Source: Mesorhizobium sp. M9A.F.Ca.ET.002.03.1.2 (lineage in GTDB: Bacteria > Pseudomonadota > Alphaproteobacteria > Rhizobiales > Rhizobiaceae). Taken from it: 64,000 bases of DNA. The translations under genes and the position numbers were made by a program. The stretch is from contig NZ_CP034443.1 in the NCBI RefSeq assembly GCF_003952365.1, forward strand, positions 1,915,001 through 1,979,000, written 5' to 3'. The notes below the pieces were generated by a model, which had not been told where the DNA came from, made no database searches, and saw only the letters and a list, made by a program, of their open reading frames with translations. This document shows, one piece after another, positions 36,401 through 44,350 of the stretch. Within the stretch, counting starts at the first letter, position 1, and each line of letters begins with the position of its first letter.

Positions 36401-36902
36401 GTTCAAGCTGATGGCGATCAAGGACGAATACGAGGTGGCGAGGCTCTACACCGACGGCTCCTTCGCCGCCGAGTTGGGGAAGCAGTTTCAGAGCTACGAC
36501 AAACTCGAATTCCATCTCGCGCCGCCGATCATGGGCAGGCGCGGCAAGGACGGTAAGCCGAGGAAATCGAGCTTCGGTCCCTGGATGATGAAGGGGTTCC
36601 GCCTGCTGGCAGCGATGAAAGGCTTGCGCGGCACGGTCTTCGATGTGTTCGGCTATAGCACCGAAAGGCGTATGGAACGGCAGCTTCTTGCGCAGTACGA
36701 GGCCGATCTGGAGCTTGTCGCCGGTGTGCTGGCGCCGGGTAAGGTCGAGGCCGCTGCAGCACTTGCCTCGGTGCCGGCGCTCATTCGCGGCTATGGTCAT
36801 GTCAGGCAGGCCAGCGCCGAAAAGGCCGCCGGCGAGCGCCAGAGGCTGCTCGATCGCCTGGCAAAGACGCCGGTGCGACCTGATCTCCAGGCCGCCGAGT
36901 GA
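33423..36902 (+). CDS. Indolepyruvate:ferredoxin oxidoreductase, fused alpha/beta form
   Basis: This 1159-aa thiamine-diphosphate enzyme oxidatively decarboxylates aryl-2-oxo acids such as indolepyruvate to acyl-CoA, with ferredoxin as electron acceptor. The IorA- and IorB-like parts are fused. Seen: GFVSGYRGSPLGGLD at the N terminus, FCSGCPHNSST and the TPP segment MGGEGAQWVGQAP, an iron-sulfur motif CEGCGDCGVQSNC near residue 635, and the gamma-type GGTGVVTIGAVLGMAAH. I chose ATG 33423; the open frame starts earlier but lacks family sequence. No ferredoxin or transaminase gene is adjacent. Confidence 0.94.
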   Translation: MTLHDVALDDKFDLGKERIFLSGAQAVIRMLLMQRERDRRAGLNTAGFVSGYRGSPLGGLDMQLWKARKQLAQSDIVFQPGLNEELAATACWGSQQAELLGEGTHDGVFSVWYGKGPGVDRSGDVFRHANLAGSSRHGGVLALMGDDHMAESSTNAHATEFLFVDTMIPILNPAGVQEIIDYGLYGFAMSRFAGTWAAIKCVKDNIESTASVDAALERLDIVVPGFDMPPGGLNIRNEIDMLGQEERLHEYKRAAASAFIHANGLNRIVYSGGSSPKLGIVTIGKSYLDVRQALEDIGVDEAAANRIGIRLFKVGCPWPLDLRHIADFARGLDTIVVVEEKRSLIEVQLRENLYGTATQPVIVGKKDERGDGLFPAKGALDPNDIAIALGERILRTIGPSDEIAARVAKLRQFQAMLADTSDIASRTPFFCSGCPHNSSTKVPDGSLAAAGIGCHFMALWMDRNTVGFTAMGGEGAQWVGQAPFSKRDHIFQNLGDGTYNHSGALAIRFALSTDANITYKILYNDAVAMTGGQPHEGGLTVDMIARQVRAEGVERIAIVTDEPRKYAAKVEFPVGATIHHRDDLDLVQRELRAVKGVSVLLYDQTCAAEKRRRRKRGTFPDPNKRVFINELVCEGCGDCGVQSNCVSIQPVETEFGRKRRIDQSSCNKDFSCINGFCPSFVTVHGAKIRKAEGIAGTTDPLDGVPAPAEFPLGEQGWAAIIDGVGGTGVVTIGAVLGMAAHLEDKGCGMIDMAGLAQKGGSVFTHVRIARSPDDIHAIRVSAGKADLVLGCDLVVSGAQKVLAAVREGHTIFLANTAEIMPGEFTRSADFSLPVERLKKAIRTAAGDDKAHFFDATRTAAALFGSSLGANMFMLGFAFQHGGLPLSAEAVEKAIELNGQAVAMNVAAFRWGRRAAHQPDFVRGLVAQPGKAAQTAAVAETLDDIIARRVAFLTAYQNAAYGKRYADRLAALRKAEARAVPGSTDVTEVAARNLFKLMAIKDEYEVARLYTDGSFAAELGKQFQSYDKLEFHLAPPIMGRRGKDGKPRKSSFGPWMMKGFRLLAAMKGLRGTVFDVFGYSTERRMERQLLAQYEADLELVAGVLAPGKVEAAAALASVPALIRGYGHVRQASAEKAAGERQRLLDRLAKTPVRPDLQAAE

Positions 36903-36940
36903 TCGATACGCCTTGTTTACCTGAAGAAGAGTTCCCTTAC

Positions 36941-36976
36941 GTCAACCGGGTTGACGGGGAGGCCCGAAACGGCCTC
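36941..36976. promoter_or_regulatory. Palindrome and hairpin upstream of the GGDEF-EAL gene
   Basis: GTCAACCGGGTTGAC (36941-36955) is a perfect odd palindrome. GAGGCC/GGCCTC (36959-36964 and 36971-36976) forms a hairpin just after. They could be an operator for the GGDEF-EAL gene, or the hairpin a terminator for the oxidoreductase. Confidence 0.45.
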
Positions 36977-36999
36977 TCTAAACCTTTCTTAAGGCGAAT

Positions 37000-39351
37000 G
37001 TGACACAGCTTGGCTCCCCAAGGGTTGGGATTCAGGCGTTGAGTCTAAAAAGAAAAAACGAGATCCCGGTCGACGTCTATATCCCGTTCGTGGAAACGCT
37101 GTTTCGCGACGGCCTGACGCTTTCGATTGGATTCTTTGCCCAAACCCTGCTGGTCATGCTGGTCTACTGGAAGACCAGGGATCCGACCTACATTGCGGTG
37201 GCCGTCGGATTGCTGACCGTCGCCTTCCTGCGCCTGCGCAACATCAGGAAATATCGCAACGCCCCATCACCCAGGAATTGGGCGGAGGCGCGCCGCCGCG
37301 AGAATGATTACATTCTCTACGGCTCCATGCATGGTTTCATGCTGGGCGCCTTCTGTTTCGCCGGCATCTATCTGGCGCATGACAACTATGCCGAAATAGC
37401 CGCTGTCTGCGTTACGCTGGCATCCGCCACTTCGATCGCCGGTCGCAATTACGGCTCCCCGAGGATGGTCGTGATCTTCATCATGACGATGACGTGGCCG
37501 ATCTCGCTGGGCTTCATCCTGCGTGGTGATGTCTACCATGTGATACTCGGCCTGATGTCGGCTCCCTTCCTATTCGCGATCAAACGCTTCGCCGATCTGG
37601 TCAGGGAGGTGCTTTTCACCGCTTTGTCCGAGGAGAAGAAGGCGAACCGCATCGCCCAGCGCTTCAATCGGGCGCTGAACACCATGTCGCATGGCCTCGT
37701 CATGCTCGGCCCCGACGGCCGGGTCGCGGTGGCCAATGCCGAAGCCGCGCATCTGATGTCGCTCAAGTCGGCCGACGCGCTGCTCGGGCGGTCGATCCAC
37801 GGCCTGCTGATGCGTGGCGTTGCCGGCGGCATGCTGGCGCCGAAGGACTGCCGCTATATCGAAGCCCAGCTTACGCGTGCTTTGCGCGAGGGCCGCGACC
37901 GCAAGGTCCTCGTCTCGCTCGCGAATGGGCAGCACTATGAGTTTTCGGCGCGTGAAGGCAGCCAGGAACTGGGCGTCATTACCTTCGAGGATGTCACGGC
38001 CCGCGTCGAGGCGGAAGACAAGATCCGCTTCATGGCGCGTTACGACAGCCTCACCGGCCTGCCCAATCGCGCCTATTTCCACGAGCTGATCGGAGAGGCG
38101 ATGGCGTCCGGCGATCTCGAGCGTCTTTGCGGGCTTGCCGTGCTCGACCTCGATGATTTCAAGAGCGTCAACGACACGCTTGGCCATCCGGTCGGCGACG
38201 GGTTGATCTACGCCGTCGCGGAGCGGCTGGCGGCGGTCGCTGGCCCAGGCATCACCGTCAGCCGTTTCGGCGGCGACGAGTTCATGATCTTCTTCGACCG
38301 CGTCGAGGACGAAAGCCATCTGATCGGCCAACTCGACGAGATTTTCGTCGACCTGCAGGGCGAGGTCGACGTCGCTGGCCACGGATTGCGCATCCAGGCC
38401 AGCGGTGGCGCCGTGCTGTCGCGGGTCAAGGATACCGATGTCGATGCCATGATCGTCAAGGCGGATCTCGCGCTCTACAAGGCCAAGGAACTCGGCAAGA
38501 ACACGTGGCGGCTGTTCGAGGCATCGATGGACGCCGCTTTCCGCAACCGTCAGCTGATGAAGGCGGACCTACGCGCCGCGGTGGAAAGCAAGGGGTTGCG
38601 GGTGGTCTATCAGCCGATCGTGTCGATGAGCACGATGCGCATCGCCAGTTGCGAAGCGCTGTGCCGGTGGGACCACCCCGATCTCGGGCCGATCTCGCCC
38701 GGCATCTTCATTCCGCTGGCTGAAGAAATGGGTATCATTTCCGAGATCAGCACCTTTGTCCTGCATGCGGCGTGCACTGAATGCGCCAAATGGCCCGTAC
38801 AGACCAGTGTCTCGGTCAATCTCTCGGCCAAGGATTTCCGCAATCGCGACGTCGTCCAGAAGGTTGGCGATGCGCTCGCCAGTTCCGGTCTCGTCGCCGG
38901 CCGCCTGGAGATCGAGGTCACCGAGACGGCGCTGCTCGACGACAAGTCGCTGACGCGTCAGTACATCGAGGAATTGAAGCGGCTAGGCGTGCGTATCGCG
39001 CTCGACGATTTCGGCACCGGCTATTCGAGCCTGAGCTATCTCCACAAACTGCCGCTCGACAAGATCAAGATCGACCGTTCGTTCCTGATGGACGTCACCC
39101 AGAACCGCCGTTCGCTCGAATTGCTCAAGGGAATTGTCAATCTGTCACGGCCGCTGGGGCTTTCGGTGACTGTCGAGGGCGTCGAAACATTCGAACAGCT
39201 CAAGATCCTATCGTCGCAGGTCAAGCCGGACCTTGTCCAGGGATTCCTTTTCGGCTCGGCGCTCAGCGCGTCCGGCATCGAGACCATGTCGAGCACGGTT
39301 TGGCCTTTCGCCAAGGACATCAAGACGGTCAGGAGGGCGGGGCGTCACTGA
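37000..39351 (+). CDS. Membrane GGDEF-EAL cyclic-di-GMP enzyme with PAS domain
   Basis: This 783-aa protein has an N-terminal region with several membrane segments (about residues 25-200), a PAS-like domain (NTMSHGLVMLGPDGRVAVANAEA), a GGDEF domain with FGGDEFMIFFD near residue 424, and an EAL domain with CEALCRW near residue 552. The EAL motifs ETALLDD, DDFGTGYSS, KIDRSFL and EGVET are intact, so both synthesis and breakdown of cyclic di-GMP are possible. There is no RxxD inhibitory site before GGDEF. The start is GTG 37000. A FeeM-like gene follows 148 bp downstream. Confidence 0.93.
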   Translation: MTQLGSPRVGIQALSLKRKNEIPVDVYIPFVETLFRDGLTLSIGFFAQTLLVMLVYWKTRDPTYIAVAVGLLTVAFLRLRNIRKYRNAPSPRNWAEARRRENDYILYGSMHGFMLGAFCFAGIYLAHDNYAEIAAVCVTLASATSIAGRNYGSPRMVVIFIMTMTWPISLGFILRGDVYHVILGLMSAPFLFAIKRFADLVREVLFTALSEEKKANRIAQRFNRALNTMSHGLVMLGPDGRVAVANAEAAHLMSLKSADALLGRSIHGLLMRGVAGGMLAPKDCRYIEAQLTRALREGRDRKVLVSLANGQHYEFSAREGSQELGVITFEDVTARVEAEDKIRFMARYDSLTGLPNRAYFHELIGEAMASGDLERLCGLAVLDLDDFKSVNDTLGHPVGDGLIYAVAERLAAVAGPGITVSRFGGDEFMIFFDRVEDESHLIGQLDEIFVDLQGEVDVAGHGLRIQASGGAVLSRVKDTDVDAMIVKADLALYKAKELGKNTWRLFEASMDAAFRNRQLMKADLRAAVESKGLRVVYQPIVSMSTMRIASCEALCRWDHPDLGPISPGIFIPLAEEMGIISEISTFVLHAACTECAKWPVQTSVSVNLSAKDFRNRDVVQKVGDALASSGLVAGRLEIEVTETALLDDKSLTRQYIEELKRLGVRIALDDFGTGYSSLSYLHKLPLDKIKIDRSFLMDVTQNRRSLELLKGIVNLSRPLGLSVTVEGVETFEQLKILSSQVKPDLVQGFLFGSALSASGIETMSSTVWPFAKDIKTVRRAGRH

Positions 39352-39374
39352 TTTCGGCCAAAAAATCTCGCATT

Positions 39375-39392
39375 TTAGTACAATTTTACTAA
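39375..39392. promoter_or_regulatory. Inverted repeat in an AT-rich promoter region
   Basis: TTAGTA (39375-39380) and TACTAA (39387-39392) are inverted around CAATTT. The surrounding 60 bp are markedly AT-rich in a GC-rich genome. This lies upstream of the FeeM-like gene and is a good operator or promoter candidate. Confidence 0.45.
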
Positions 39393-39499
39393 TTATTAAC
39401 CTTAACACCCGGTAAATAACCTCTAGCTTATTTTCATCTTTACATCTCACGACCCTGCCGTAGTGTCGACCGCGGCGGCAGTTTACGGGGATTGAGTTC

Positions 39500-40279
39500 A
39501 TGGGTGTTGAGTTGACTTCGCCTCGTCAGGCGGCGAGCGCGGACGGGATTGACGCGTCCGATACCATGTCCAGCTTTGCCAGGAATGTCTCGGCAATGCT
39601 CGAGCGGACGGAATATCGTCGCTGCGACAAGGGCGAAGACCTCGAAGACATTTACAGGTTGCGCTACAAATCTTATCGCTTGAGCGATATGGTCCCGGAG
39701 AATACCCACCATATTGTGCATGACGAGCTCGACGAAGCGGCCAATTGCTCCAAGTTCGGAATCTATATCGACGGCGTTCTGGTCAGCACGCTGCGCATTC
39801 ACCATGCCTGCAGCGTTACGCCGCAGTCGCCTTCCACGACAGTCTATGGCGACATATTGCGCCCCATGCTGGCATCTGGTGCGCATTTTGCCGACCCCAG
39901 CCGCTTTGCCGCCGATCCGGACTGGTCGCGAGTCTATCCGCAGATTCCTTATCTGACGCTGCGCCTCGCTGGCATGGCATGCTTCTACTTCGACGCGCCA
40001 TACTGCCTCTCCACCATCCGCCCGGAACATGCAGGCTTCTACCGTCGCATTTACTGTTCCGAGCAGATTGGCGAGTTGCGCGATTATCCGGGCCTTAATT
40101 ACAAGGTCGTGCTCTACCGCGCCAACGTCAGCGCCATCCGCGAACGGTCTTTCTCCCGTTTTCCGTTCTTCCGGTCGACGCCGATGGAGCGACGCATGCT
40201 GTTCGAGACACCCAATGCCGGCGAACTTGCGCCGCTGACCATCCTGCCCACCGCCAAGTACTACCGCGAAGCCGCTTGA
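39500..40279 (+). CDS. FeeM-like N-acyl amino acid synthase (GNAT fold)
   Basis: This 259-aa protein of the FeeM/autoinducer-synthase-like acyltransferase group typically joins a fatty acyl chain from ACP to an amino acid. Seen: EDIYRLRYKSYRLSDMVPEN (the RLRYxxY pattern of the family), DGVLVSTLRIHH, ADPSRFAADP and the YPGLNYKVVLYRANV C-terminal part. Signal peptide and membrane segments are absent, so it is cytoplasmic. It follows the GGDEF-EAL gene on the same strand. The product and amino acid are not known; no dedicated acyl carrier protein is nearby. Confidence 0.82.
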   Translation: MGVELTSPRQAASADGIDASDTMSSFARNVSAMLERTEYRRCDKGEDLEDIYRLRYKSYRLSDMVPENTHHIVHDELDEAANCSKFGIYIDGVLVSTLRIHHACSVTPQSPSTTVYGDILRPMLASGAHFADPSRFAADPDWSRVYPQIPYLTLRLAGMACFYFDAPYCLSTIRPEHAGFYRRIYCSEQIGELRDYPGLNYKVVLYRANVSAIRERSFSRFPFFRSTPMERRMLFETPNAGELAPLTILPTAKYYREAA

Positions 40280-40407
40280 CGGATCGCGATTTTAAAGCGC
40301 GGCCGGAGCTTTCTGGTCGCCTCGGCGTTCTGGCAAGGGCGCCGGTAGCGCTTGAACGACGTCGACCTGCATCGCGTTGACGGCAATCCCAACGAAAGGA
40401 AACCGAC

Positions 40408-40557
40408 ATGACCATTTCCACGCTCGCGCTCACGCCGCTGATCTCGCTGATTGCCGGCGTGCTGATCCTGGTGATGCCGCGACTCCTGAACTACATCGTC
40501 GCGCTCTATCTGATCGTCGTCGGTCTGCTTGGGCTGTTTCCGCAGCTCGCCGGCTGA
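40408..40557 (+). CDS. DUF3096-type membrane miniprotein
   Basis: This 49-aa protein starts at ATG 40408, with AAGGA upstream. It is two hydrophobic segments joined by MPRLLNYIVA, ending GLFPQLAG, which fits the DUF3096 family. It is an inner-membrane protein of unknown role. It lies alone between the FeeM-like gene and the cox subunit IV gene. Missing it would be easy because of its size. Confidence 0.8.
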   Translation: MTISTLALTPLISLIAGVLILVMPRLLNYIVALYLIVVGLLGLFPQLAG

Positions 40558-40745
40558 TGTGACAAGCCCCATCCGGAAAGGAAGCGTTGGGCGGCAGCCA
40601 CGATCGCCTCCGGAACATCCTCCTGCATCTGGCAGCTTCAACTTTCCCTTGAGGCTGTTGTCGGCGGCGATGCGGCAATAGCGCCATTGCCCTCGGCCCG
40701 GCTTTTCGCTATGTGCCTGAAAGATGTCTTCGAAGGGGTATTCCT

Positions 40746-40970
40746 ATGGCTGATCACACGCCGACCGGTCCTGTCGAGCTGGGCGCGAAGATGGACTATG
40801 CCGAGCATGATCGAACCTATGCGGGCTTCCTCAGGCTCGCGAAATACGGATCGCTCTTTTGCCTCGCCGTGCTTCTGGCAATGGCTTTCGGCTTCTTCGC
40901 GGGCGGCTTCTTCTCGGCGTTCATCCTGTTCGTTCTGATCCTCGCCGTCGGCGCCTTCATTCTCCGGTAG
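40746..40970 (+). CDS. aa3-type cytochrome c oxidase subunit IV
   Basis: This 74-aa protein has MDYAEHDRTYAGFLRLAKYGSLF, typical of the alphaproteobacterial subunit IV of aa3 oxidase, then a membrane segment pair. I chose ATG 40746 (MADHTPTGP). The open frame starts at 40713. It precedes pntAA by 84 bp on the same strand, a conserved rhizobial arrangement, so it may be co-transcribed with the transhydrogenase. The other oxidase subunits are not in the window. Confidence 0.9.
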   Translation: MADHTPTGPVELGAKMDYAEHDRTYAGFLRLAKYGSLFCLAVLLAMAFGFFAGGFFSAFILFVLILAVGAFILR

Positions 40971-41054
40971 ATTTTTCAAAACCCTTGCCCGTGACGCCGC
41001 CGGAAATCCGGCCGGCGTCTTGCGCAGACAGGTTCCAGCCGAAAGGATCATGCG

Positions 41055-42344
41055 GTGGGACAGACGGTTTTCATCCCTCGTGAGCTCGATGCGAACGAGC
41101 CGCGCGTTGCTGCCTCGCCCGATACGGTCAAACGGCTGGCGGGGCTGGGGTTTGACGTCGTCGTCGAGACCGGCGCCGGCACACGGTCGCGCATCCCCGA
41201 CGAGGAGTTCGCCAAGGCTGGTGCTGCGATCGGCAAGGCCGGCGATGTCGCCAAGGCCGATGTGGTGCTGAAGGTGCGCCGGCCTGATGAAGCGGAGCTG
41301 AAGGCCTATCGCCCGGGCACTGCCGTCATTGCCATCATGGATCCCTACGGCAACGATGCCGCCGTCGCTGCGCTGGCCAAGGCCGGGGTCACAGCCTTTT
41401 CGATGGAGTTCATGCCGCGCATCACCCGCGCGCAATCGATGGACGTCTTGTCCTCGCAGGCCAACCTCGCCGGCTACCAGGCGGTGATCGATGCGGCTGC
41501 TGAATATGACCGGGCGTTGCCGATGATGATGACGGCGGCCGGTACGGTTCCTGCCGCGAAAGCCTTCATCATGGGCGTCGGCGTCGCCGGCCTGCAGGCG
41601 ATCGCAACGGCAAGGCGACTTGGCGCGGTCGTCACCGCCACCGACGTGCGCCCGGCGGTGAAGGAGCAGGTGCAGTCACTCGGCGCAAAGTTCCTGGCGG
41701 TCGAGGACGAGGAGTTCAAGGCGGCCGAGACGGCGGGCGGCTATGCCAAGGAAATGTCCAGGGAATACCAGGCCAAGCAGGCGACGCTGACCGCCGAGCA
41801 CATCGCCAAGCAGGACATCGTCATCACCACGGCGCTGATCCCCGGCCGGCCGGCACCGAAACTGGTATCCGCGGCCATGGTCGCCTCGATGAAGCCGGGT
41901 TCGGTGATTGTCGACCTCGCGGTCGAGCGTGGCGGCAATGTCGAAGGCGCTGTGCCTGGGCAAGTGGTGACCACAGCCAACGGGGTAAAAATCGTCGGCC
42001 ATCTCAACGTGCCGGGCCGCGTCGCGGCATCCGCCTCGCTGCTTTATGCCAGGAACCTCTTTGCGTTCCTCGAGACGCTGGTCGACAAGACCACCAAGAC
42101 GCTTGCCGTCAACCGTGACGACGATCTGGTCAAGGCGACGATGCTGACCGATGGTGGTCAGGTCGTGCATCCGGCCTTCGCCGGCAAGCCGGCGGTGATG
42201 ATCGCCTCGGCTGAGCCTGTGAAGCCCGCGGCTGCAAAGACGCCCGCGGCTGCAAAGAAACCGGCCGCGCCCAAGAAACTGGCCGCGCCAAAGAAACCTG
42301 CCGCACCCAAATCGGCCGCACCCAAGTCGAAAGGGGTCGCGTGA
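41055..42344 (+). CDS. pntAA: NAD(P) transhydrogenase subunit alpha, part 1
   Basis: This is the NAD(H)-binding domain I of the proton-translocating transhydrogenase, 429 aa. Seen: [20 protein letters not shown], the [23 protein letters not shown] segment, [18 protein letters not shown] (Rossmann) and [10 protein letters not shown]. The start is GTG 41055 with GAAAGGA upstream. The C-terminal 40 residues are a low-complexity Ala/Lys/Pro tail, beyond the usual end of the domain. It overlaps pntAB by 4 bp. The complex exchanges hydride between NADH and NADP+, driven by the proton gradient. Confidence 0.96.
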   Translation: MGQTVFIPRELDANEPRVAASPDTVKRLAGLGFDVVVETGAGTRSRIPDEEFAKAGAAIGKAGDVAKADVVLKVRRPDEAELKAYRPGTAVIAIMDPYGNDAAVAALAKAGVTAFSMEFMPRITRAQSMDVLSSQANLAGYQAVIDAAAEYDRALPMMMTAAGTVPAAKAFIMGVGVAGLQAIATARRLGAVVTATDVRPAVKEQVQSLGAKFLAVEDEEFKAAETAGGYAKEMSREYQAKQATLTAEHIAKQDIVITTALIPGRPAPKLVSAAMVASMKPGSVIVDLAVERGGNVEGAVPGQVVTTANGVKIVGHLNVPGRVAASASLLYARNLFAFLETLVDKTTKTLAVNRDDDLVKATMLTDGGQVVHPAFAGKPAVMIASAEPVKPAAAKTPAAAKKPAAPKKLAAPKKPAAPKSAAPKSKGVA

Positions 42345-42769
42345 TGGACCAGACTTTGCAGAAAGCCCTCGACCAGCTCGACCAGGCGACCGCCGCCGTC
42401 CGGCTCGCGGTGCAGGATCTGGCCACCGCTCCCGGCGGCACTGAGGCGGCCGGCGACGCCGCGCACGCGCTGTCAGGCGGGGCGATCGATCCCTTCGTCT
42501 TCCGCTTCGCCATTTTCGTCCTGGCGATCTTCGTCGGCTATTACGTCGTCTGGTCCGTCACGCCAGCGCTGCATACGCCGCTAATGGCTGTCACCAACGC
42601 CATCTCCTCGGTCATCGTCGTCGGCGCGCTGCTTGCCGTCGGCATCTCGGCGTCCGGTATCGCCACCGGCTTCGGCTTCGTCGCGCTGATGCTGGTCTCG
42701 GTCAACATCTTCGGCGGCTTCCTCGTCACCCAGCGCATGCTGGCCATGTACAAGAAGAAGGACAAGTAG
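42341..42769 (+). CDS. pntAB: NAD(P) transhydrogenase subunit alpha, part 2
   Basis: This is the membrane part of the split alpha subunit, 142 aa, with four hydrophobic segments, including [32 protein letters not shown] and [17 protein letters not shown], typical of PntAB. It starts within the end of pntAA (4-bp overlap) and pntB follows after 6 bp. The acidic/alanine-rich first 45 residues are longer than in many homologues. Confidence 0.95.
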   Translation: MMDQTLQKALDQLDQATAAVRLAVQDLATAPGGTEAAGDAAHALSGGAIDPFVFRFAIFVLAIFVGYYVVWSVTPALHTPLMAVTNAISSVIVVGALLAVGISASGIATGFGFVALMLVSVNIFGGFLVTQRMLAMYKKKDK

Positions 42770-42775
42770 AGCGCC

Positions 42776-44173
42776 ATGAACGCCAACTTCGCCTCCTTCC
42801 TCTATCTGGTCTCCGGCATCCTGTTCATCCTGGCATTGCGCGGCCTGTCGCATCCGACCACCAGCCGCCAGGGCAATATGTACGGCATGATCGGCATGGC
42901 CATCGCCATTGCCACCACGCTTGCGCTGGCGACCCCTTCGGCGGGAGGCTTCGGCCTCATCGTGCTCGGCCTGGCCATCGGCGGCTCTGTCGGTGCGGTC
43001 ACCGCGCGGCGCATCGCCATGACCTCGATGCCGCAGCTGGTCGCCGCCTTCCACTCGTTGGTCGGCCTTGCCGCCGTCATGGTGGCGGCTGCCGCCATCT
43101 ATGCGCCGGAAAGCTTCGGCATCGGCACGGTCGCCGACATCCACGCCCAGGCGCTGATCGAGATGAGTCTCGGCGTCGCCATCGGCGCCATCACCTTCAC
43201 CGGGTCGGTCATCGCTTTCCTCAAGCTCGACGGGCGCATGTCGGGCAAGCCGATCATGATCGGCGGCCGCCATCTCACCAACGCGGCCCTCGGCGTCGCG
43301 CTCATCGTGCTGATCGTGCTTCTGGTCACCAGCGAGTCGAAGCTGGTGTTCTGGCTGATCGTAGCGGCATCGCTTGTTCTTGGCGTCCTTCTCATCATCC
43401 CGATCGGCGGCGCCGACATGCCGGTGGTCGTCTCGATGCTGAATTCCTATTCGGGCTGGGCTGCGGCGGCACTTGGCTTCACGCTCGGCAATCTGGCGCT
43501 GATCATCACCGGCGCGCTGGTCGGCTCGTCCGGCGCGATCCTGTCCTACATCATGTGCAAGGGCATGAACCGGTCGTTCATCTCGGTCATCCTCGGCGGC
43601 TTTGGCGGCGAGACCTCCGCCACTGCCGACGACGGCATCGAGCGCACGGTCAAGCAGGGCTCGGCCGACGATGCCGCCTACCTGATGATGAACGCACAGA
43701 AGGTCATCATCGTGCCGGGCTATGGCATGGCGGTCGCCCAGGCGCAGCATGCGCTGCGCGAGATGGCCGACAAGCTCAAGGCCAACGGCGTCGACGTGAA
43801 ATATGCCATCCATCCGGTCGCCGGCCGCATGCCCGGCCACATGAACGTGCTGCTCGCCGAAGCCAATGTGCCTTATGACGAGGTGTTCGAGCTGGAGGAC
43901 ATCAACTCCGAGTTCGCGCAGGCCGACGTCGCCTATGTCATCGGCGCCAACGACGTCACCAACCCGTCCGCGCGGGACGACAAGAGCTCCCCTATTTTCG
44001 GCATGCCGATCCTCGATGTCGACAAGGCGCGCACCTGCCTGTTCGTCAAGCGTTCGCTCGGCTCCGGCTATGCCGGCATCGACAACACGCTGTTCTACAA
44101 GGACGGCACCATGATGCTGCTCGGCGACGCCAAGAAGATGACCGAAGAGATCGTCAAGGCCATGGATCACTGA
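42776..44173 (+). CDS. pntB: NAD(P) transhydrogenase subunit beta
   Basis: This 465-aa subunit has the membrane domain II (about eight hydrophobic segments) and the NADP(H)-binding domain III with VIIVPGYGMAVAQAQHALREMAD and GRMPGHMNVLLAEANVPYD. The YVIGANDVTNPSARDDKSSPIFGMPILDVDKA segment is typical. It is the last gene of the operon, with a strong terminator 40 bp downstream. Confidence 0.96.
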   Translation: MNANFASFLYLVSGILFILALRGLSHPTTSRQGNMYGMIGMAIAIATTLALATPSAGGFGLIVLGLAIGGSVGAVTARRIAMTSMPQLVAAFHSLVGLAAVMVAAAAIYAPESFGIGTVADIHAQALIEMSLGVAIGAITFTGSVIAFLKLDGRMSGKPIMIGGRHLTNAALGVALIVLIVLLVTSESKLVFWLIVAASLVLGVLLIIPIGGADMPVVVSMLNSYSGWAAAALGFTLGNLALIITGALVGSSGAILSYIMCKGMNRSFISVILGGFGGETSATADDGIERTVKQGSADDAAYLMMNAQKVIIVPGYGMAVAQAQHALREMADKLKANGVDVKYAIHPVAGRMPGHMNVLLAEANVPYDEVFELEDINSEFAQADVAYVIGANDVTNPSARDDKSSPIFGMPILDVDKARTCLFVKRSLGSGYAGIDNTLFYKDGTMMLLGDAKKMTEEIVKAMDH

Positions 44174-44210
44174 TCAGGGTCCGCGGCCCCAATACGACTC
44201 TAGTTGCTCG

Positions 44211-44239
44211 AAAAAGCCCGGCTCCGCGCCGGGTTTTTT
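44211..44239 (+). terminator. Rho-independent terminator of the pnt operon
   Basis: CCCGGC (44217-44222) pairs with GCCGGG (44228-44233) around TCCGC, followed by six Ts (44234-44239) and preceded by AAAAA. It lies 37 bp after the pntB stop. Confidence 0.92.
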
Positions 44240-44350
44240 CTTGGCCTTGAGCATTCGACCGTGAAGGTCCTTTGCCCTCATGTCGGTTTCAGAGCTACGA
44301 TGGGCGAATTCTGTTCCGATGGACGGGATTTGTCACCAACGGAGGCACTG

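Noticed and set aside
34191..36800. An 869-aa open frame antisense to the indolepyruvate oxidoreductase
   Set aside because: It has no recognisable domains and a composition (rich in R, H, A, D) typical of the reverse complement of a GC-rich gene. The sense frame is a clear enzyme.
40558..40745. A gene in the 188-bp gap before the cox subunit IV gene
   Set aside because: Open frames on both strands lack start signals and family features; I see nothing supportable here.
42581..44170. A 529-aa open frame antisense to pntB
   Set aside because: It is low-complexity, histidine- and aspartate-rich and lacks motifs. It is a shadow of pntB.
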